DNA of 10,762 bases, taken from positions 1 through 10,762 of the forward strand of contig DAIDJH010000031.1 in the NCBI GenBank assembly GCA_027451425.1, in the 5' to 3' direction. Source of the stretch: Bdellovibrionales bacterium. Its GTDB lineage: Bacteria; Bdellovibrionota; Bdellovibrionia; Bdellovibrionales; UBA1609. The translations under genes and the position numbers were made by a program. The notes under the pieces are model-generated. The model was given only the letters and a program-made list of their open reading frames with translations, had not been told where the DNA came from and made no database searches. The first letter of the stretch is position 1; the number at the start of each line of letters is the position of its first letter. Positions 7,760 to 10,762 of the stretch are shown here, piece by piece.

Positions 7760-7830
7760 CGTCCCGTCCCACGCGCGCCAAATAAAAAGAAACTGTTGGC
7801 CCTTAACGGTCGGCAAAGCCTCTTAAACAT
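7756..7830 (-). pseudogene. Remnant N-terminus of a DUF4143-type AAA ATPase (24 codons)
   Basis: A frame opens with ATG at 7830 and stops at TGA 7758-7756 after 24 codons. It starts MFKRL and ends NSFFLFGARGTGR. This closely resembles, from memory, the N-terminus of AAA_14/DUF4143 ATPases, in which the segment S-F-F-L-F-G-x-R-G-T-G-K-S/T is the Walker A loop. The similarity breaks exactly at the Walker lysine (Arg here), after which HEPN sequence begins. The rest of an ATPase is nowhere in the window. It may be the scar left where the HEPN/MNT pair replaced an ATPase gene, now serving as a short translated leader ending in TTGA with the toxin start. Caution: 24 residues is short evidence. Confidence 0.5.
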
Positions 7831-7844
7831 AAAGTAATACTTTA
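7830..7844. promoter_or_regulatory. Operator-like palindrome, proximal copy
   Basis: TAAAGT-AAT-ACTTTA, a perfect inverted repeat with 6-base arms (7 with the central bases). It touches the ATG of the leader ORF at 7830 on the minus strand. An identical half-site pair lies 32 bp away. The position over the translation and transcription start region of the toxin-antitoxin unit suggests a repressor site. Confidence 0.6.
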
Positions 7845-7861
7845 ATATTTTTTATAAAAAG

Positions 7862-7876
7862 TAAAGTATAACTTTA
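7862..7876. promoter_or_regulatory. Operator-like palindrome, distal copy
   Basis: TAAAGT-ATA-ACTTTA, with the same arms as the proximal copy and a different 3-base centre. The centre-to-centre distance of 32 bp is about three helical turns, which puts both sites on one face of the DNA. The stretch between and around them (7831-7880) is almost pure A/T and contains several TATAAA/TATACT-like -10 candidates on the minus strand, so the promoter of the toxin-antitoxin unit is probably here. Confidence 0.6.
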
Positions 7877-7882
7877 TAAAAT

Positions 7883-8665
7883 CTATTTCATCCGGTCTTT
7901 GTCGGGCGCGACTGGATTTTTTGGCGGAGCTTCTTCTGCCTTGTGCTTGGCCTCAAGCTCAGCCAACCGCTTATCGATTAGCGCAAGCCGCTCACGCGCT
8001 TTTTGCAAACCGATCGAACTGGTATCGGGGCGTTTCAAAAAATCTTCAAGAACGATTTTGGCGACCTGAAGACGCCCCGTCTCTTCGAACAATTTGCCGG
8101 CTAAATATTTGCACCATTCCGGTGATCCCGGCTGCTTGCCGGCAGCTTGATACACTTTTGCGGCTTTCAAATAATCCTGTTCTTCGTAAAGATAGTGATA
8201 ACCCGCGCGAGTCAAAATCGGCCAGTCGTTCGGAAAGTTTTTGACCGCTTTATCAAAAAGCTTAGTCGCTCCATCACGATCATCGACCATCACGCTCAAA
8301 GCCATCGGCCCCACTCGTTGCGGCAAGCGCCAGCGCGGCGCGAGCGTCATGACAAGATCGAGCATGTGATAGACCCAACCGTCTTTGCACGAGGCCACAC
8401 GATGCTTGCCGATACGAACAGTGACGTGATGATGTTGCTCGCACATACCGATATCTTGTAGAACGCGCACCCACGCCGAATCGGCAATGACGTCCGAATA
8501 GCCCAAAGTGAAATGGCGAGTTGATTCTGGAATCGCAAACAATATAGGTCGCGAGTCAGATTTTTTGACAATTTGATGACTGGCTAGCGCGAGCGCGCCC
8601 GCCGCAATCGCTAAACAAAAAAATAGGCGGGACTGCAATCCCGCCTTAAGCTGTTTAAATATCAT
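7883..8665 (-). CDS. Membrane-anchored TPR-like protein downstream of pilA
   Basis: 260 residues. An N-terminal hydrophobic segment at about 14-31 (LFFCLAIAAGALALASHQI) after a Lys/Arg-containing start reads as an uncleaved anchor, with the bulk of the protein in the periplasm. The middle (about 60-130) is unrecognised and has conserved-looking CEQHHHV, DGWVYHMLDLVMTLAPRW and a Cys pair. Residues about 130-215 form tetratricopeptide-like helical pairs (ILTRAGYHYLYEEQDYLKAA, LAGKLFEETGRLQVAKIVLE). The tail is charged (LAELEAKHKAEEAPPKN) and may form a coiled coil. TPR proteins are scaffolds and often assist pilus assembly. The start lies only 6 bp after the pilA stop, so co-transcription is very likely and a pilus-linked role is inferred. 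No clear Shine-Dalgarno is visible, so coupling to pilA translation is plausible. Confidence 0.75.
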   Translation of the reverse strand: MIFKQLKAGLQSRLFFCLAIAAGALALASHQIVKKSDSRPILFAIPESTRHFTLGYSDVIADSAWVRVLQDIGMCEQHHHVTVRIGKHRVASCKDGWVYHMLDLVMTLAPRWRLPQRVGPMALSVMVDDRDGATKLFDKAVKNFPNDWPILTRAGYHYLYEEQDYLKAAKVYQAAGKQPGSPEWCKYLAGKLFEETGRLQVAKIVLEDFLKRPDTSSIGLQKARERLALIDKRLAELEAKHKAEEAPPKNPVAPDKDRMK

Positions 8666-8671
8666 TAAAAT

Positions 8672-9319
8672 TTAGTTCGCTACTGTGCAATCTGTAACCT
8701 GGGTAAAATGCTTACTCTGGTCAACCCACCAGTTGTCGGCCACCATGCCACCACAGTCGGTTATCGATGCAGCCTTGAACGTAAATACGCCAGTCGCCGG
8801 ATCGTTAGACACGTTACCTGCACTAGTAGCTGGCGATACCGCCTGCGTCGCAGCTGCTGCATCTATTGCGCAAGGAACACCCGATGGGCTAACAACGTTG
8901 GGGCAGTAGTGTTTAATGTCCCACGAATTTGCCTGGGTGATCACAGTTTGAGCCTGAACATAGGCCCCGTTATTGCTTTCATTAGCGGCCATACTGTTGG
9001 GTTCACACGAAGCGCCAGTTGCAACAGGGCCCGCACAAGTCGCCGCAAAACCGGCATTCGTTCTCAGCGCCATACCCTCAGGCGCAAAACCCATAATTGC
9101 AAAATTAGTCGAATACCCCTCATACGAGGCAAAGGCTGATTTTTCACCATCATAGATTGCTGACAGCATTGTCTTACCTTCCGCAGCGCGGGCGCGGCGT
9201 TGGAATTTTGTGTAGTTTGGAATTGCCACTGCGGCAAGAATTCCGATAATGGCCACAACGACCATCAACTCAACGAGCGAGAAACCGGCATTTGATATCC
9301 GGCTGTTTAAGCGTTTCAT
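8672..9319 (-). CDS. pilA: Type IV pilin / prepilin (PilA-like)
   Basis: 215 residues. The prepilin leader is 12 residues, with peptidase cleavage after G12 in SNAG/FSLVELMVVVAIIG. The mature protein starts with Phe and has the invariant Glu at mature position 5 (E17), followed by the hydrophobic alpha-helical spine to AAVAIPNYTKFQRRARAAEGK. This part is secreted through the inner membrane, processed by PilD and polymerised into the pilus. The C-terminal globular domain is rich in Ala, Thr, Ser and Asn with six cysteines, two forming a C-terminal pair like the pilin D-loop (TDCGG...TDCTVAN). At about 203 mature residues it is longer than classical pilins of 145-160; it could be a major pilin or a pseudopilin. 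A very strong Shine-Dalgarno precedes it. The TPR gene follows by 6 bp. Confidence 0.88.
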   Translation of the reverse strand: MKRLNSRISNAGFSLVELMVVVAIIGILAAVAIPNYTKFQRRARAAEGKTMLSAIYDGEKSAFASYEGYSTNFAIMGFAPEGMALRTNAGFAATCAGPVATGASCEPNSMAANESNNGAYVQAQTVITQANSWDIKHYCPNVVSPSGVPCAIDAAAATQAVSPATSAGNVSNDPATGVFTFKAASITDCGGMVADNWWVDQSKHFTQVTDCTVAN

Positions 9320-9323
9320 TTTT

Positions 9324-9330
9324 CCTCCCC
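9324..9330 (-). promoter_or_regulatory. Strong ribosome binding site of pilA
   Basis: The minus strand reads GGGGAGG ending 4 bases before the ATG run. This is the strongest Shine-Dalgarno in the window, consistent with an abundantly made structural pilin. Confidence 0.8.
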
Positions 9331-9343
9331 TATACGTACATCT

Positions 9344-9370
9344 TTTTGTTTACGTATGATTTTGTTTACG
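9344..9370 (-). repeat. Direct repeat in the pilA leader/promoter
   Basis: CGTAAACAAAA occurs twice on the minus strand (9370-9360 and 9354-9344), 16 bp apart, with a further CGTA 18 bp on. The copies lie 25-50 bases before the pilA start. They may be a regulator site or a transcript-level element. No convincing sigma-70 or sigma-54 promoter of pilA could be fixed. Confidence 0.5.
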
Positions 9371-9547
9371 CTTCTTTTTTTGCACATTTATCGTTTCACG
9401 TATCGGCTCATCACGACCACTACTTAAGCGCCGCAACTCTTACGAAGACATGCGCGCTGGCGCCGTTCACGGTCTCTTGAGTTCCACTAAAAATTGTAAC
9501 AAGAAATAAAGAATCGGCAACTGCGGTTCATTCGAAAATCGCGCGAT

Positions 9548-9587
9548 ATCGAGACACAATTCGCATCGAATCGAGACAAAAATCGAG
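9548..9587 (+). repeat. ATCGAG(ACA) short repeats
   Basis: ATCGAGACA occurs at 9548-9556 and 9570-9578 (22 bp apart, about two helical turns), followed by ATCGAG at 9582-9587. An inverted TGTCTCG is at 9669-9675. They may be binding sites in the pilA upstream region; no known regulator is matched. Confidence 0.45.
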
Positions 9588-9712
9588 CGAGAAGCAATTT
9601 CTTTCGAACCTACGACGTTCGGCTAGATTTTTTTGGAATTTTCAAACCTAAACAAAATCTAATTTTCATGTCTCGTTTTGAAACGGCGAAACGGCACCAG
9701 ATGACTTCGAAA

Positions 9713-9734
9713 GTGGAATAAAAGTAGAATAAAA
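9713..9734 (+). repeat. Tandem 11-bp repeat
   Basis: GTGGAATAAAA followed directly by GTAGAATAAAA, one mismatch. The 11-bp unit equals about one helical turn. It lies about 115-135 bp before the sigma-54 promoter of the response regulator. Confidence 0.55.
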
Positions 9735-9752
9735 CCATAGAGTGACAAAATG

Positions 9753-9784
9753 TCCCAATTGGGATAGGCTCTGGCCAACTTGGC
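9753..9784 (+). promoter_or_regulatory. Two palindromes, possible enhancer (UAS) sites for the sigma-54 activator
   Basis: TCCCAATTGGGA (9753-9764) is a perfect 12-bp palindrome and GCCAACTTGGC (9774-9784) a perfect inverted repeat with a single central base. Both have a CCAA/TTGG core and their centres are about 20.5 bp apart, two helical turns. They lie about 65-95 bp upstream of the sigma-54 promoter, where NtrC-type activators usually bind. Autoregulation by the adjacent regulator is the inference. Confidence 0.5.
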
Positions 9785-9847
9785 TAAGCTCTGACTCGAT
9801 AGTCCACCCAGGCGATCTATAAACGGCAAACGAAACGAGAAACACAA

Positions 9848-9863
9848 TGGCACGAGAATTGAA
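9848..9863 (+). promoter_or_regulatory. Sigma-54 (RpoN) promoter of the response regulator
   Basis: TGGCACGAGAATTGAA matches the -24/-12 consensus TGGCACGRnnnTTGCW with correct spacing; the only change is GA for GC at -12. Transcription would start near 9874, about 27 bases before the ATG, leaving the Shine-Dalgarno within the leader. Confidence 0.7.
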
Positions 9864-9900
9864 CTCTCCGAACGTAGGGATCAAAAAGAGGGAATTCAAA

Positions 9901-10762
9901 ATGAATCAAAAAATTGCGGTTGTCGATGATGACCCCGAAATGGGTCGCGTTGTAAAAGATCTTCTTTCTACTGAAGGCTACAGCGTCGCGCAGTACCTTT
10001 CGGCGAGCGAAGCTTTGGTCAAATTCAAAAAAGAACGCCCAAACGTTCTTATCACCGATCACAGAATGAAAGGCATCGACGGCCTCATGTTCATGCAAAA
10101 AGTGCGTGAAGAGTATCCCGATATCGTCACCATTATGATGACAGCGTTCGGGTCGATTGAAACCGCCATCGAAGCGATGAAACTCGGCGCTTATCATTAC
10201 ATTGTAAAACCATTCAAAAACGATGAGCTGCTTTTGCTTGTTGCCCGCGCTGCGGAGAGATCCGCGCTTCAACACGACAATTCGGTACTACGGCAAGAGC
10301 TTCACAAGACGTTCGATTTGCAATCCATCGTCGGCAAGAGCGCCGCCATGCTTGCCGTTTTTGACACGATCAAAATGGTGAGCGAGGCCAGCGCCAACGT
10401 TCTCATTCGCGGCGAAAGCGGTGTGGGTAAAGAACTTGTCGCGCGCGCTATCCACAACACGGGTCCGCGCAGTTCCGGACCGTTCGTACCGATCAATTGC
10501 ACCGCCATCCCAGAAACACTTCTCGAAAGCGAACTATTCGGTCATGTTCGCGGTTCTTTTACTGGAGCTATAGCTGACAAAAAAGGTTTATTCGAAGAAG
10601 CTCACGGCGGCACGCTATTCTTGGACGAAATCGGTGAGCTGCCCCTGGAGTTGCAGGTGAAACTGCTTCGCCTGATCCAGCAGGGTGAGATTGAAAAGGT
10701 CGGCGTAGCGGGTGTCTCCAAGGTCGACGTGCGGACTATCGCGGCTACGCACCGCAACCTGC
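9901..10762 (+). CDS. NtrC-family sigma-54-dependent response regulator, 3'-truncated by window edge
   Basis: 287 residues are visible; the frame runs off the end. Residues 1-120 are a receiver domain: acidic pocket D9-D11 (VVDDDPE), phosphoacceptor D53 (LITDHRM), T81 (MMTAFG) and K103 (VKPF). From about 140 comes the AAA+ domain: Walker A GESGVGKE at 171-178, the sigma-54 contact loop GSFTGA at 218-223 (commonly GAFTGA) and Walker B GGTLFLDEIGEL at 236-247. The C-terminal DNA-binding helix-turn-helix is beyond the window. When phosphorylated by a cognate kinase it would open sigma-54 promoters by ATP hydrolysis. Start ATG 9901 is chosen for its Shine-Dalgarno GAGGGA (9888-9893). An in-frame ATG at 9847 lies within the -24 element and upstream of the predicted transcript start. 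It resembles NtrC/ZraR/PilR regulators; the target genes cannot be told. Confidence 0.93.
   Translation, partial: MNQKIAVVDDDPEMGRVVKDLLSTEGYSVAQYLSASEALVKFKKERPNVLITDHRMKGIDGLMFMQKVREEYPDIVTIMMTAFGSIETAIEAMKLGAYHYIVKPFKNDELLLLVARAAERSALQHDNSVLRQELHKTFDLQSIVGKSAAMLAVFDTIKMVSEASANVLIRGESGVGKELVARAIHNTGPRSSGPFVPINCTAIPETLLESELFGHVRGSFTGAIADKKGLFEEAHGGTLFLDEIGELPLELQVKLLRLIQQGEIEKVGVAGVSKVDVRTIAATHRNL

Larger units (their letters stand above)
9320..9900. other. 581-bp intergenic regulatory region between pilA and the response regulator
   Basis: No convincing gene is seen on either strand; short open frames here (for example minus 9853-9659) lack family similarity and ribosome sites. It holds the pilA leader with its direct repeats, a palindrome ATCGCGCGAT (9538-9547), CGAGACA repeats (9548-9587 and inverted at 9669-9675), tandem GAAACGGC (9680-9695), tandem 11-mers (9713-9734), two CCAA/TTGG palindromes (9753-9784) and a sigma-54 promoter (9848-9863). 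The density of repeats suggests control of both divergent genes. Confidence 0.7.

Noticed and set aside
9449..9466. Sigma-54 promoter for pilA on the minus strand (GGCGCC...GCGCAT)
   Set aside because: Both the -24 and -12 elements deviate and the spacing is off by one base.
9605..9634. CGAAC/GTTCG hairpin followed by seven T's as an intrinsic terminator, hinting at a small RNA
   Set aside because: The stem is 5 bp with a 7-base loop and sits 6 bases from the T run; no promoter for a plus-strand RNA was found upstream.
9659..9899. Minus-strand open frames of 64 and 77 codons in the intergenic region
   Set aside because: No Shine-Dalgarno or family similarity, and they cover the sigma-54 promoter and palindromes.
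9847..9900. Upstream in-frame ATG at 9847 for the response regulator
   Set aside because: It lies in the -24 promoter element, before the predicted transcript start, and the receiver domain begins normally at 9901 with a good ribosome site.
9817..10508. Minus-strand open frames opposite the response regulator
   Set aside because: Antisense shadows of a clear NtrC-family gene.

Overview
The window looks like chromosomal DNA of a free-living, Gram-negative, piliated bacterium of roughly balanced G+C. Periplasmic and outer-membrane type signal peptides, a type IV pilin, a sigma-54 activator and lineage-typical cysteine-rich secreted proteins fit a delta-proteobacterial or Bdellovibrionota-type organism. 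That placement is an inference from gene style, not from a marker gene.

Layout. Positions 1-1053 (+) hold the 3' part of a zinc metallopeptidase-like protein with an HEMGH motif. Facing it, on the minus strand, are a FecR-domain secreted protein (2381-1071) and, upstream of that, a WaaE-like family 2 glycosyltransferase (3181-2408). Diverging from the glycosyltransferase is a small outer-membrane-type protein (3238-3855, +), whose stop overlaps the stop of dnaK. Next comes a minus-strand block: dnaJ (6980-5856) followed by dnaK (5777-3852). Each is preceded by its own heat-shock (sigma-32)-like promoter, with the same 15-base spacer. Upstream of dnaJ lies a HEPN/MNT toxin-antitoxin pair (7759-7343 and 7326-7015). 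It is preceded by a 24-codon remnant that looks like the N-terminus of a DUF4143-type AAA ATPase, and by two copies of a 15-bp operator-like palindrome 32 bp apart. Further upstream on the same strand are a membrane-anchored TPR-like protein (8665-7883) and a type IV pilin, pilA (9319-8672), only 6 bp apart. A 581-bp intergenic region (9320-9900) carries several repeats and palindromes and a good sigma-54 promoter. That promoter drives an NtrC-family response regulator (9901 to the window end, +).

How it works together. dnaJ and dnaK form the core of the Hsp70 chaperone machine, probably with independent heat induction. pilA and the TPR protein probably form a pilus-related unit. The sigma-54 regulator is probably autoregulated through the palindromes upstream of its promoter and may also act on pilA, which is divergent from it. 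The toxin-antitoxin pair sits between the pilus and chaperone units like an inserted cassette; its antitoxin stop codon lies inside the dnaJ promoter. No tRNA, rRNA, CRISPR array or complete insertion sequence was seen.
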